DNA of 64,000 bases from Eriocheir sinensis (taxonomy: Eukaryota > Arthropoda > Malacostraca > Decapoda > Varunidae). The notes beneath the pieces are model-generated. The model was not told the origin of the DNA, did not search any database, and saw nothing but the letters and a program-made list of their open reading frames with translations. Positions 17,219 to 32,700 of the stretch are shown here, in pieces. Made by a program: the position numbers and the translations under genes. The stretch is taken from assembly GCF_024679095.1 (NCBI RefSeq), contig NW_026110541.1:704667-768666 (forward strand), given 5' to 3'. Every line of letters begins with the position of its first letter. The first letter of the stretch is position 1.

Positions 17219-17886
17219 TAGGAATGGATAGGACAGTTCGTTTTGGAAAGAAGATCATCAATGAACAACAGAAAAATAGTGGGAGATAGGACAGAACCCT
17301 GTGGGACACCACTGTTAATAGATTTAGGGGAAGAACAGTGACCGTCTACCACGGCAGAAATAGAACGGTCAGAAAGGAAACTGGAGATAAAGGTACAGAG
17401 AGAAGGATAGAAACCGTAGGAGGGTAGTTTAGAAAGCAAAGATTTGTGCCAGACCCTATCAAAAGCTTTTGATATGTCCAGCGCAATAGCAAAAGTTTCA
17501 CCGAAACGGCTAAGAGAGGATGACCAAGAGTCAGTTAAGAAGGCTAGGAGATCACCAGTAGAACGCCCCTTGCGGAACCCATACTGGTGATCAGATAGAA
17601 GGTCAGAAGTGGAAAGGTGCTTTTGAATCTTACGGTTAAGGATTGATTCAAAAGCTTTAGATAGACAAGAAAGTAAAGCAATAGGACGGTAGTTTGAGGG
17701 ATTGGAGCGGTCACCCTTCTTAGGTACAGGCTGTGTGAAGGCATACTTCCAGCAAGAAGGAAAGGTAGATGTTGACAGGCAGAGGCGAAAGAGTTTGACC
17801 AGGCAGGGTGACAGCACGGAGGCACAGTTTTTAAGGACAATAGGAGGCACTCCATCAGGTCCATAAGCCTTCTGAGGATTCTTCAT
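17194..17886 (-). pseudogene. LINE reverse transcriptase domain, N-terminal part only
   Basis: An open frame of 230 codons; the first 223 or so come from the LINE. Recognisable RT blocks are KAYGPDGVPP (6-15), PVPKKGDRSNPSNYRPIALL (53-72), DHQYGFRKGRST (99-110), motif A ALDISKAFDRVW (135-146) with catalytic Asp137, and motif B SGVPQGSVLSP (192-202). The FIDDLL that follows corresponds to the usual FINDLL-type extension of motif B, not to the catalytic box. Motif C (YADD) should begin at Tyr223, and exactly there (17218-17220) the sequence passes into satellite, which supplies the last seven residues and the stop. The frame is also out of phase with the upstream linker because of a small deletion near 17880, so the ATG at 17886 is not a genuine start. 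Confidence 0.92.
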
Positions 17887-18442
17887 TTTGAAGAATCTTT
17901 ATAACAGGCATAAAGGAGTCAGAGGGGGGATGAGTAGGAGGAATTTGCCCATAATCGTGCAGAGTTGAGTTTTTATCTAAAGTTTGAGAGAAGAGTTCAG
18001 GCTTAGAGTTCGATGTGTCTGCAGTGTTGCCTTCAGGTGTGAGGAGTGGAGGGAAAGATGAAGAAGTGAAGTTGGAGGAGATGTTTTGGCTAGATGCCAG
18101 AAGTCACGGGAAGAGTTAGAAAGCAAGGTTTGACATTTTCTATTTATGTACGAATTTTGGGTTAGTCGGAGAATAGATTTGGCACGATTTCGGGCAGAAA
18201 TGTAAAGTTCATAATTAGCATTAGTTTGAAGGCTCTGGTATCTTTTGTGAGCTACCTCTCTATCATTGACAGCACGAGAACAAGCGTGATTAAATCAAGG
18301 CTTTTAGCGTGAGAGAGAGAAAGAACGAGGAATGTATGCCTCCATTCCAGAGACAATCACCTCTGTGATGCGCTGAGCACACACAGAGGGTCTTTATCCT
18401 GGAAGCAATAATCATTCCACGGGAAATCGGAAAAGTGCATCC
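17887..18442 (-). pseudogene. LINE linker between endonuclease and RT, multiply broken
   Basis: Translating the minus strand in alternating frames gives a continuous linker-like protein: a [13 protein letters not shown] segment right after the endonuclease, then a segment with AQRITEVIVSGMEAYIPR, then NDREVAHKRYQSLQ, then NSYINRKC, FWHLAKTSPP and finally KPELFSQTLDKN. Holding this reading needs a one-base shift near 18392 and another near 18070. It also crosses TAA at 18304-18306 and TGA at 18295-18297, the latter probably a former Trp codon. No catalytic motif is expected in this part of Jockey-like proteins. Confidence 0.75.
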
Positions 18443-19302
18443 TCAGGTCGTCCCACCGAGCTGAAGCAAAATGCCAGAAGCATCGCCTCTTCGGTGGGTC
18501 AGAGGATGTACAGGAGCGATAGGACAGGATGCAGAAATAAGATTGTGATCGGAGGAGCCCAACGGAGAGAACAGTTTGACAGAATAAGCAGAAGGGTTTG
18601 AGGTAAGGAAGAGGTCTAGAATGTTGGGCCGATCTCCAAGACGGTCAGGAATACGGGTCGGGTGCTGGACCAACTGCTCTAGGTCGTTGAGGATCGCAAA
18701 GTTGTAGGCTTGTTCACCAGGATGGTCAGTGAAAGAGGATGAAAGCCAAAGCTGGTGGTGAACATTGAAATCTCCTAGGATGGAGATTTCAGCGAAGAGA
18801 GTGGGTCAAGATGCTCCACTTTAGAATTCAAATAGTCAAAGAATTTTACATAGTTGGTAGAGTTAGGTGAGAGATAAACAGCACAGATGTATTTAGTAAT
18901 AGAATGACAGTGAAGTCTTAACCAGATGGTGGAAAATTCAGAAGAGTCAAGGTCGTGGGCACGAGAGCAAGTGATGTCGTTGCGCACGTAGGCGCAACAT
19001 CCAGCTTTGGATTGAAATTTAGGATAGAGATAGTAGGAGGTAACAGAGTAGAGATTGCTGTCAGTAGCCTCAGAAACCTGTGTTTCAGTAAGGAAGAGAA
19101 GGTGAGGTTTAGAGGAGAGATGATGTTCCACAGAATGAAAATTAGAGCGAAGACCGCGAATGTTGCAGAAATTGAGAAGAAAGAGGTTCGAGGAGTTATC
19201 AAGACACCTCTCGGGTCGGCAGCCAGAAGGGGAGTCCCCCCTGGGGGAATTTGTGGTCCCCCCCCCAGGCGGGGACTCCGAGGCATTGCTTAATTGAGCC
19301 AT
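18443..19302 (-). pseudogene. LINE endonuclease (APE/EEP-type) region, frameshifted
   Basis: This region would encode the target-nicking endonuclease domain of the LINE polyprotein. Frame 1 opens with ATG at 19302 and runs 175 codons to a TAG at 18775-18777. It has a Pro/Gly/Ser-rich leader (residues 1-38), the NIRG motif at residues 47-50, LTET with the catalytic Glu at 73, and a VYLSP strand at 142-146. A frameshift between 18778 and 18800 moves the rest into another frame. That frame holds the GDFN box at 18764-18775 and the SSDH box at about 18545-18556, both standard exonuclease/endonuclease/phosphatase-fold catalytic motifs. The second frame stops at about 18443. All key motifs survive, so inactivation is by frameshift rather than by loss of residues. 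ATG at 19302 is the first in-frame start after the leader, but it could be an internal Met if the family start lies further upstream. Confidence 0.88.
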
Positions 19303-19440
19303 TTTGAATTTTGAATTTTGGAAAAAGGTGTATATGTTATGTAAATGTAGTGTGGTGTGGATAAAGAGAGGATCTGTCTTTAGAGAGCATGCTGAACTAC
19401 TCTCCGGTGTTGGTGAGACAATAGGGAAACGGTTAGTGAG
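19303..19440 (-). other. 5' leader of the LINE copy
   Basis: Non-satellite sequence between the right-hand satellite (gatgcaaaatac at 19441) and the first ATG of the endonuclease frame at 19302. Read on minus it has no open frame of note and ends with a short tandem aattcaaaattcaaa just before the ATG. The internal promoter usual for Jockey-like elements would lie here, but I cannot identify specific boxes. Confidence 0.6.
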
Positions 19441-22659
<3,219 letters not shown>

Positions 22660-24391
22660 CAAATTTACATTATTTGATGTTAGCTTTATATATGTATTTC
22701 AATACAAATCTGCCTAACTTTATGTGTATTTTGCATATCTATTTTCAAACAAATTTAAATTATTTTTGTATTTTATATATATTTATACAAATTTAGTTAT
22801 TTTATTTGTATTTTGTATATATTTTCCTAAAATATACATTCTTTTATTGGAATTCTGTGTATTTATTTTTTTGCAATTTACATTATTTTATGTGTATTTT
22901 GTATATATATTTTACGTATTTAAATTATATGTGTATTTTATATATACATTTTCATAAAATTTACGTTATTTTATGTGTGTATTCGTATATAATTTGATAC
23001 AAATTTTATACAAATTTATGTTATTTTATGTATTTCTATATATATTTTCATACAAATTTAAATTATTTTATGTGTATTTTACATATATTTCATTACAAAT
23101 TTACCTTATTTTATGTTTATTTTGTATATTCATTTAATTAAATTTTAATTTATTTAATATGTATATTTGTATTTGTATTTAGCTTATTTTTGTGTGTTTT
23201 CTATATATATTCTCATCCAAAATTACATTATTTTATTGGTATTTTCTTAATTTAACTCGATACGAATTTATATTAGTTCATAGGTATTTTGTATACATAT
23301 TTTATACTCATTTATTATCTAATGTGTGTTTTATATATATTTTTTATGCAAATTAATTTTATGTGCATTTTCTACATATATTTTTTAGAAATTTGCGTTA
23401 TTTTATGTGTATTTTGTATATGTTTTCTCATACAAATTTACATTATTTTATTGTTTTTTTGTTTATTTATTTTGATACGAATTACATGATTATATGTGTA
23501 TTTTGTACATATTTTTTTTATACGTATTTACATTACTTAATGTGTATTTTGTTTATATATTTTTATAAAAATTTACGTTATTATACATGTATTTGTTAAA
23601 AATATTTCGATACAAATTTACTTTATTTTATGTATTTTGTATATATATTTCAATTCAAATTTAGCTTAATTTGTGTGTATTTTGTATATCTATTTTCATA
23701 CAAATTTAATTACTTCTGTGTATTTTTGTATATAGTTTTATATAAATTTACGTTGTTTTATGTGCACTTTGTATATTTATATATATATATACAAATACAC
23801 ATTCTTTTATTGGTATTTTATTTATTTATATTTATACGAATTTACATTTTATTTTTATTTTGTATACATTTTTTATACGTATTTACTTAATTTTATGTGT
23901 ATTTTGTATATATATTTTTATAGAAATCTACGTTATTTTATGTGTATTCGTATATATATTTTGAAACAAATTTACATTGTTTTATATGTATTTTGCATAT
24001 CTATTTCAATACAAATTTACCTTATTGAATGTGCATTTTGTATATTTATTTTGATATAAATTCAAATATTTTATGTGTATTTTGGTATATATAATTTTAT
24101 AAAAAATGCGTTATTTTATAGGTATTTTGAATCTTAATTTTCATGCAAATTTACATTATTTTATTAATATTCTGTGTATATATTTTGATACGATTTTATA
24201 TTATTCTATTTGTGTTTTGTATATTTTTGTATACATATTTACATTATTTAATGTGTATTTTTTATATATATTTTATACAAATTAACGTTATTTTAAATGT
24301 ATTTGTTCATATATTTTCATTCAAATTTACATTATTTTAAGTGCATTTTGTATATGCATTTACATACAAATTTACCTAATTTTATGTGTAT
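22660..24391 (+). repeat. Satellite block, copy 1 of a 2-kb duplicated segment
   Basis: Plus orientation. It contains the marker tcttaatttaactcgatac at 23246 and the variants cctacaaatatac-type, atttgtatttgtatttag and gttttctcatacaaa. The same ordered string is at 27548-29682, 44085-46377 and, truncated, 51670-52395. This copy has more small deletions than the others. Confidence 0.86.
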
Positions 24392-25519
24392 TTACAAATA
24401 TCAATAAAAGAATGTGTATTTGTATGAAAATAGATATACAAAATACACATAAAATAACCTAAATTTGTATCAAACGATATACAAAAATACACCAAAATAT
24501 TTTAAATTTGTATGAAAATAAATATTCAAAATACACATAAAATTAGGTAAATTTGTATTGAAATACATATACAAAATACACATAAAAGAATGTAAATTTG
24601 AATGAAAATACATAAACAAATACACCTAAAATAACGTAAATTTGTATAAAAAATATGTACAAAACACAAATAGAATATTGTAAATACGTATAAAAATATA
24701 TATACAAAATACACATTAAATAATGTAAATTCGCGTCAAAATAAATAAACAAAATATCAATAAAAGAATGTGTATTTGTATGAAAATAGATATACAAAAT
24801 ACACATAAAATAACGTAAATTTGTATCAAACTATATACAAAAATACACAAAAATATTTTAAATTTGTATGAAAATAAATATACAAAATACACATAAAATT
24901 AGGTAAATTTGTATTGAAATACATATACAAAATACACATAAAATAATGTAAATTTGAATGAAAATACATGAACAAATACACTTAAAATAACGTAAATTTG
25001 TATAAAAAAATATGTACAAAACACAAATAGAATAATGTAAAATCGTATGAAAATAAATACACAGAATATTAATAAAATAATGTAAATTTGTATGAAAATA
25101 AAGAAGCAAAATACCCATAAAATAACGCATTTTTTTATTCATAAAAATATATATACCAAAATACACATAAAAAAATAAATTTGTATTAAAATAAATATAC
25201 AATAAACACATGCAATAAGGTAAATTTGTATTGAAATAGATATGGAAAATACATATAAAACAATGTAAATTTGTTTCAAAATATATATACGAATACACAT
25301 AAAATAACGTAGATTTCTATAAAAATATATATACAAAATACACATAAAATGAAGTAAATACGAATAAAAAAATGTATACAAAATACTCATAAAATAATGT
25401 AAACTCGTATCAAAGTAAATAAACAAAATACCAATAAAAGAATGTGTATTTGTATAAATATAAATATACAAAATACACATAAACTAACGTAAATTTATAT
25501 AAAACTATATATATATATA
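24392..25519 (-). repeat. Satellite block, inverted
   Basis: Minus orientation. The string gaatgtgtatttgtatgaaa with the following three monomers occurs near 24411 and again near 24767, giving a local period of about 356 bp. The block ends at a short TA-rich stretch at about 25505-25521. Confidence 0.83.
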
Positions 25520-25661
25520 TATTTATTTGTATATACGTTCTTTTATGTGTATTTTCTATATATATATTTTCATTCAAAATTACATTATTTTATCGGTATT
25601 TTGTTCATTTTTTTCGATACGAATTTAGATTATTTCATGTGTATTTTCTATACATATACAT
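25520..25661 (+). repeat. Short satellite block
   Basis: Plus orientation. Together with 25662-25690 it is the reverse complement of the junction region at 1590-1700, sharing catatagagtaaatttc and the cggtattttgttcatt monomer. Confidence 0.82.
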
Positions 25662-25764
25662 ATAGAGTAAATTTCTATGAAAATATATATTGAAAATACA
25701 TATAAAATTATGTAAATAAGTATAAAAATATATATATGAAATACACCTAAAAAAATGAAAACTC
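25662..25764 (-). repeat. Short inverted satellite block
   Basis: About two monomers in minus orientation. The next switch, to plus, is at about 25765 (actcaatataaattta). Confidence 0.8.
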
Positions 25765-26536
25765 AATATAAATTTACCTTATTTTATGTGCATTTTGTAT
25801 ATTTATTTCAATACAAATTAAAATATTTTATGTGTATTTTGGTATATATATTTTTATAAGAAATGCGCTATTTTATGGGAATTTTGCATCTTTATTTTCA
25901 TACAAACTTACATTATTTAATTTTCATAGAAATTTACTCTATTTTATGAGTATTCGTAAATATATTTTGATACAAATTTACATTATTGATGTGTATTTTG
26001 CATATCTATTTCAATACAGATTTACCTTATTGTATGTGTTTTTTGTATATTTATTTTAATACAAATTAATTTTTTTATGTGTATTTTTGTATAAATATAT
26101 TTCTATAAAAAAAATGCGTTATTTTATGGGTATTTTGCATCTTTATTTTCATACAAATTTACATTATTTTATTAATATTCTGTGCATTTATTTTGATACG
26201 ATTTTACATTATTCTATTTGTGTTTTGTATATATTTTTTAATTCAAATTTACGTTATTTTAAGTGTATTTGTTTATGTATTTTCATTCAAATTTACATTA
26301 TTTTTTGTGTATTCTGTATATGTATTTCAATACAAATTTACCTAATTTTATGTGTATTTTGTATATTTATTTTCATACAAATTTAAATTATTTTTGTGTA
26401 TTTTTGTATATAGTTTTATACAAATTTATGTTATCTGACGTGTATTTTGTATATATATTTTCATACAAATACACATTCTTTTATTGATATTTTGTTTATT
26501 TATTTTGACACGAATTTACATTATTTAATGTGTATT
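25765..26536 (+). repeat. Satellite block containing the cleanest monomers
   Basis: Plus orientation. Near-consensus 45-bp monomers at 26288-26377 define the repeat unit. The block leads straight into the longest TA tract through the normal gtgtattttgtatatata part of a monomer. Confidence 0.87.
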
Positions 26537-26826
<290 letters not shown>

Positions 26827-27547
26827 TTATAAAAATATATATACGAAACACATAAAATATCAGATTTTGTATTAAAATAAGTATACAAAATGCACATACA
26901 ATAAAGGTAAATTTGTATTGAAATAGATACGCAAAATACATATAAAACAATGTAAATTTGTTTCAAAATATATTAAGAATACACCTAAAATAACGTAGAT
27001 TTCTATAAAAATATATATACAAAATACACATATAATTAAGTAAATACGTATAAAAAAATGTATACAAAATACACATAAAATAATGTAAACTCGTATCAAA
27101 ATAAATAAACAAAATACTAATAAAAGAATGTGTGTTTGTATAAATATAAATATACAAAATACTCATAAAATAACGTAAATTTATATAAAACTATGTACAA
27201 AAATACATAAAAGTAATTAAATTTGTATTAAAATAGATATACAAAATACACATAAAACAAAATAAATTTGAATTGAAATATATATACAAAATACATAAAA
27301 TAATGTAAATTTTTATCAAAATACTTATAAAAATACACATATAATAACGTAAATTTGTAAAAAAATATATAAACAAAATACACATTAAATAATGTAAATA
27401 CGTATTAAAAAATGGACAAAATACACAAACAATCATGTAATTCGTATCAAAATAAATAGACAAAATACCAATAAAATAATGTAAATTTCTATGAGAAAAC
27501 ATATACAAAATACACATAAATAACGCAAATTTCAATAAAAATATATA
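26827..27547 (-). repeat. Satellite block, inverted
   Basis: Minus orientation. 27240-27545 is paralogous to 43780-44084, sharing tcaaaatacttata-type monomers, aatcatgtaattcg and the terminal aataacgcaaat monomer. Both lead into a plus-oriented copy of the 2-kb segment. Confidence 0.85.
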
Positions 27548-28972
27548 TGTAATATAATATAATTTTATATATATTTAAAATATTTAATGTATATTTTGTA
27601 TGTATTTATTTTATCCAAATTTACGTTATTTTATGTATTATATATATATTTTATACAAATTTACATTATTTTATGTGTGTTTTGTATATGTATTTCAATA
27701 CAAATATGCGTAACTTTATATGTATTTTGCATATCTATTTTCAAACAAATTTAAATTATTTTTGTGTATTTTTGTATATATTTTTATAAAAATTTTAGTT
27801 ATTTTATTTGTTTTTTGTATATATATTTTCCTACAAATATACATTCTTTTATTTGAATTTTGTGTATTTATTTTGTTACGAGTTTACATTATTTTATGTG
27901 TATTTTGTATATATATTTTTCTACGTACTTAAATTATTTTATGTGTCTTTTATATATACATTTTCATAAAAATTTACGTTATTTTATTGTGTGTATTTGT
28001 ATATATTTTGATACAAATTTTATACAAATTCATGTTATTTTATGTGTATTTGTATATATATTTTCATACAAATTTATATTATTTTATGTGTATTTTTACA
28101 TATATTTTATTACAAATTAACTTATTTTATGTTTATTTTGTATATTTATTTCATTCAATTTTTAATTATTTAATGTGTTTATTTGTTTTTGTATTTAGAT
28201 TATTTTATGTGTGTTTTCTATATATATTTTCATCCAAAATTACATTAATTTATTGTTATTTTCTTAATTTAACTCGATACGAATTTAGATTATTTCACAG
28301 GTATTTTGTATACATATTTTCATACTCATTTACATTATCTAATGTGTGTTTTGTATATATATTTTTTATGGAAATTAATTTTATGTGCATTTTTGTACAT
28401 ATATTTTTATAGAAATTTGCGTTATTTTATGTGTATTTTGTATATGTTTTCTCATACAAATTGACATTATTTAATTAGTTTTTTGTTTATTTATTTTGAT
28501 ACGAATGACATGATTATTTGTGTATTTTGTACATATTTTTTGTATACGTATTTACATTACTTAATGTGTATTTTGTTTATATATTTTTATACAAATTTAC
28601 GTTATTATATGTGTATTTGTTAAAAATATTTTGAAACAAATTTACTTTATTTTATGTATTTTGTATATATATTTCAATTCAAATTTAGCTTATTTTGTGT
28701 GTATTTTGTATATCTATTTTCATACAAATTTAATTACTTATGTGTATTTTTGTATATAGTTTTATACAAATTTACGTTATTTTATGTGCATTTTGTATAT
28801 ATATATTTATACAAATACACATTCTTTTATTGGTATTTTGTTTACTTATATTTATACGAATTTACATTATTTTATGTGTATTTTGTGTACTTTTTCTATT
28901 CGTATTTACTTAATTTTATGTGTATTTAGTATATATATATATTTATATAAATCTACGTTATTATATTAGTAT

Positions 28973-28975
<3 letters not shown>
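27548..28975 (+). repeat. Satellite block, copy 2 of the 2-kb segment (left part)
   Basis: Plus orientation, with marker tcttaatttaactcgatac at 28262. It is collinear with 44085-45880 minus the SINE. The junction at its left end is shared with 44085, so the duplicated unit includes the inversion point. Confidence 0.87.

Positions 28976-29034
<59 letters not shown>
28976..29034. repeat. (TA)n tract 6 inside a local duplication
   Basis: About 58 bp of TA. The sequence on each side (atttatataaatctacg at about 28941 and 29034) is duplicated, whereas the paralogue near 45856-45880 has it once. The tract lies between two copies of one monomer. Confidence 0.92.
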
Positions 29035-29041
<7 letters not shown>

Positions 29042-29682
29042 AATCTACGTTATTATATGTGTATTCGTATATATATTTTGAAACAAATTTACATTGTTTT
29101 ATATGTATTTTGCATATCTATTTCAATACAAATTTACCTTATTGTATGTACATTTTGTATATTTATTTTAATACAAATTCAAATATTTTATGTGTATTTT
29201 GGTATATATAATTAAAAAAAAATGCGTTATTTTATAGGTATTTTGCATCTTACTTTTCATACAAATTTACATTATTTTATTAATATTCTGTGTATATATT
29301 TTGATACGATTTTATATTATACTATTTGTGTTTTGTATATATTTTTTTATACATATTTTCATTATTTAATGTGTATTTTTTATATATATTTTATACAAAT
29401 TTACGTTATTTTAAGTGTATTTTTTTTATTTAATTTCATTCAAATTTACATTATTTTAAATGTATTTTGTATATGTATTTCAATACAAATTTACCTAATT
29501 TTACGTGTATTTTGTATATTTATTTTCATACAAATTTAAATTGTTTTTGTGTTTTTTTGTATATAGTTTTATACAAATTTAGGTTATTTTATGTGTATTT
29601 TCTATATCTAGTTTCATACAAATACACATTCTTTTATTGATATTTTGTTTATTTATTTTGATGCGAGTTTACATTATTTAAT
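29035..29682 (+). repeat. Satellite block, copy 2 of the 2-kb segment (right part)
   Basis: Plus orientation, collinear with 45885-46370. It is interrupted at 29683 by the short non-satellite insert. Confidence 0.86.
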
Positions 29683-29730
29683 GGCTTCCTACAAATGAAT
29701 AGACCATTTATTATTATTATTATTATTTTA
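29683..29730. other. Short non-satellite insert with (TTA)n
   Basis: A monomer is broken after acattatttaat by about 24 bp of unfamiliar sequence (ggcttcctacaaatgaata), followed by an (ATT)n run of about seven units at 29707-29727. A trinucleotide run at one edge resembles the 3' end of some non-LTR elements, but 48 bp is too little to classify. Confidence 0.55.
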
Positions 29731-32700
29731 TTGCTATTTTGTTTACATTATTTAATGTGTATTTTGTTTATATATTTTTAAACAAATTAACGTTATTAAA
29801 TGTGTATTTGTGTAAATATTTTAATACAAATTTACATTATTTTATGTATTTTGTATATACATTTCAATTCAAATTTAGCTTATTTTATTTTTATTTTGTA
29901 TATATATTTTCATTCAAATTTAATTACTTCTGTGTATTTTTGTATATAGTTTAATACAAATTTACGTTATTTTATGTGTATTTTGTATATTTATATTTAT
30001 ACAAATACACATTCTTTTATTGGTATTTTGTTTATTTATTTTGATACGAATTTACATTATTTTATGTGTATTTTGTATACATTTGTTTATACGTATTTAC
30101 TTCTTTTTATGTGTATTTTGTATATATTTTTATAGAAATCTACGTTATTTTGTGTGTATTTGTATATATATTTTGAAACAAATTTACATTGTTTTATATG
30201 TATTTTGCATATCTATTTCAATACAAATTTATCTTATTGTATGTGCATTTTGTATATTTATTTTAATACAAATTCAAATATTTTATGTGTATTTTGGTAT
30301 ATATATTTTTATAAAAAAAAATGCGTTTCTTTATGGGTATTTTGCATCTTAATTTACATACAAATTTACATTATTTTATTAAGATTCTGTGTATTTATAT
30401 TGATACTATTTTACATTATCCTATTTGTGTTTTGTATATATATTTTTTTATACATATTTACATAATTTAATGTGTATTTTTTATATATATTTTATACAAA
30501 TTTACGTAATTTTAGGTGTATTTTTTATATATTTTCTTTCAAATTTAAATATTATTTTATGTGTATTTTGTATATGTATTTCAATACAAATTTACCTAAT
30601 TTTATGTATATTTTGTACATGTATTTCAATACAAATTTATTTAATTATATGAGTATTTTGTATATCTATTTTAATACAAATTGAAACTAATTTTGTGTAT
30701 TTTTGTATATATTTTTATACAAATATATTTTGTATATTTTTTTTTCTACATATATACGTTCTTTTATCGTAGTTTTGTTTATTTATTTTTATTCGAATTT
30801 ACATTATTTTAGGTGTATTTGATATGTATATTTCTATACTTATTTATATCATTTTATTTGTGTTTTGAATATGTATTTTCATAGAAATTTACTCTATTTT
30901 ATGGGTATTCGTATATATATTTTGATACAAATTTGCATTATTTATGTTTATTTTTCATATCTATTTCAATACAAATTTACCATATTGTATGTGTGTTTTG
31001 TATATTTATTTTAACACAAATTTAATTATTTTATGTCTTTTTTTATAAAAATATGCGTTATTATTTGGGTATTTTGCATCTTTATTTTCATACAAATTTA
31101 CATTATTTTATTGATATTCCGTTTATTTATTTTGATACGATTTTACATTATTCTATGTGTATTTTGTATATATATTTTTATACACATTTACATAATTTAA
31201 TGTATATTTTGTATATATATTTTATATAAATTTACGCTATTTTATGTGTATTTGTTTATATATTTTCATACAAATTTACAATATTTTATGTGTAATTTGT
31301 ATATGTATTTCAATACAGATTTGCCTAATTTTATGTGTATTTTGCATATCTATTTTCAGATAAATTTAAATTATTTTTATGTATTTTTTATATATTTTTA
31401 TACAAATTTTAGTTATTTTATTTGTATTTTGTATTTATATTTTCCTACAAATATACATTCTTTTAGTGGAATTTTGTTCATTTATTTTCATAAGAATTTT
31501 GTATATATATTTTTCTACGTATTTACATTATTTTATGTATATTTTTTATATATATTTTCATAAAAATTTACATTATTTTATTGTGTGTATTCGTATATGT
31601 TTTGATACAAATTTACATTATTTTATGTTTATTTTGCATATCTATTTCAATATAGATTTACCTTATTGTATGTGTATTTTGTATATTTATATTTATTTTA
31701 TTATTTTATGTGTACTTTGTATACATTTTCTTATACGTATTTACTTCATTTAATGTGTATTTTGTATATATTTTTATAGTAATCTACGTTATTTTATGTG
31801 TATTGGTATATATATTTTGAAGCAAATTAACATTGTTTTTATATGTATTTAGCATATCTATTTCAATATAAATCTACCTTATTGTATGTGCATTTTGTAT
31901 ATTTATTGTAATACAAATCTAAATATTTTATTATTTTGGTATATATATTTTTATAAAAAGAGTTTTATATAAACTTAAAATATTTTATGTGTATTTTGTA
32001 TATCTATTTTCATACAAATACACATTTTTTATTGATATTTTGTTTATTTATTTTGATGCGAATTCACATTATTTAATGTGTATTGTGTATATATATTTTT
32101 ATACGTATTTACGCCATTGTCTTATGTGCATTTTGCATATTTTTGCAATATAAATTTACCTTATTGTACGTGCATTTTGTATATTAATTTTAATACAAAT
32201 TTAATTATTCTATGTGTATTTTTGTATATGTATTTTAAAAAAAAAATGCTTTATTTTATGGGTATTTTGCATCTTTATTTTCATACAAATTTACATTATT
32301 TTATTGATATTCTGTGTATTTATTTTGATACGATTTTACATTATTCTATGTATATTTTGTATATATATTTCATACAAATGAACGTTATTTTATGTGAATT
32401 TGTTTTCATTTCATACAAATTTACATTATTTTATGTGTATTTTGTACATGTATTTAAATACAAATTTAACTAATTATATGTGTATTATGTATATCTATTT
32501 TCATACAAATTGAAATTAATTTTGTGTATTTTAGTATATATTTTTATTCAAATTTTCGTAATTTTATGTGAATTTTGTATATTTATTTTCCTACAAATAT
32601 ACGTTCTTTCATCGGAATTTTGTTTATTTATTTTGATACGAATTTTCATTATTTTAGGTGTATTTGATACATATATTTTTATACTTATTTACATAATTTT

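Larger units (their letters stand above)
17219..19440 (-). mobile_element. Jockey-type non-LTR retrotransposon (LINE), degenerate and 3'-truncated
   Basis: About 2.2 kb of ordinary base composition, read on the minus strand from 19440 down to 17219. Order along the element: about 138 bp of 5' leader, an endonuclease-type region, a linker, then the first part of a reverse transcriptase domain. APE endonuclease followed by RT is the architecture of Jockey/CR1-like LINEs. The copy is dead: there are frameshifts near 18778-18800, 18392, 18070 and 17880, in-frame stops at 18304-18306 and 18295-18297, and loss of everything from the YADD catalytic box onward. There is no 3' UTR or A tail. The satellite flanks differ in orientation (plus on the left, minus on the right), so no target-site duplication can be recognised. 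Confidence 0.93.

Noticed and set aside
17544..17864. A 106-codon second frame within the LINE RT region
   Set aside because: It is an out-of-frame reading; the RT motifs are all in the 230-codon frame.
18955..19293. A 112-codon open frame on the plus strand opposite the LINE endonuclease
   Set aside because: It is the antisense shadow of the endonuclease frame and has no domain of its own.
17219..19440. A domesticated or active reverse transcriptase system
   Set aside because: Several frameshifts, in-frame stops and loss of the YADD box make this copy inactive.
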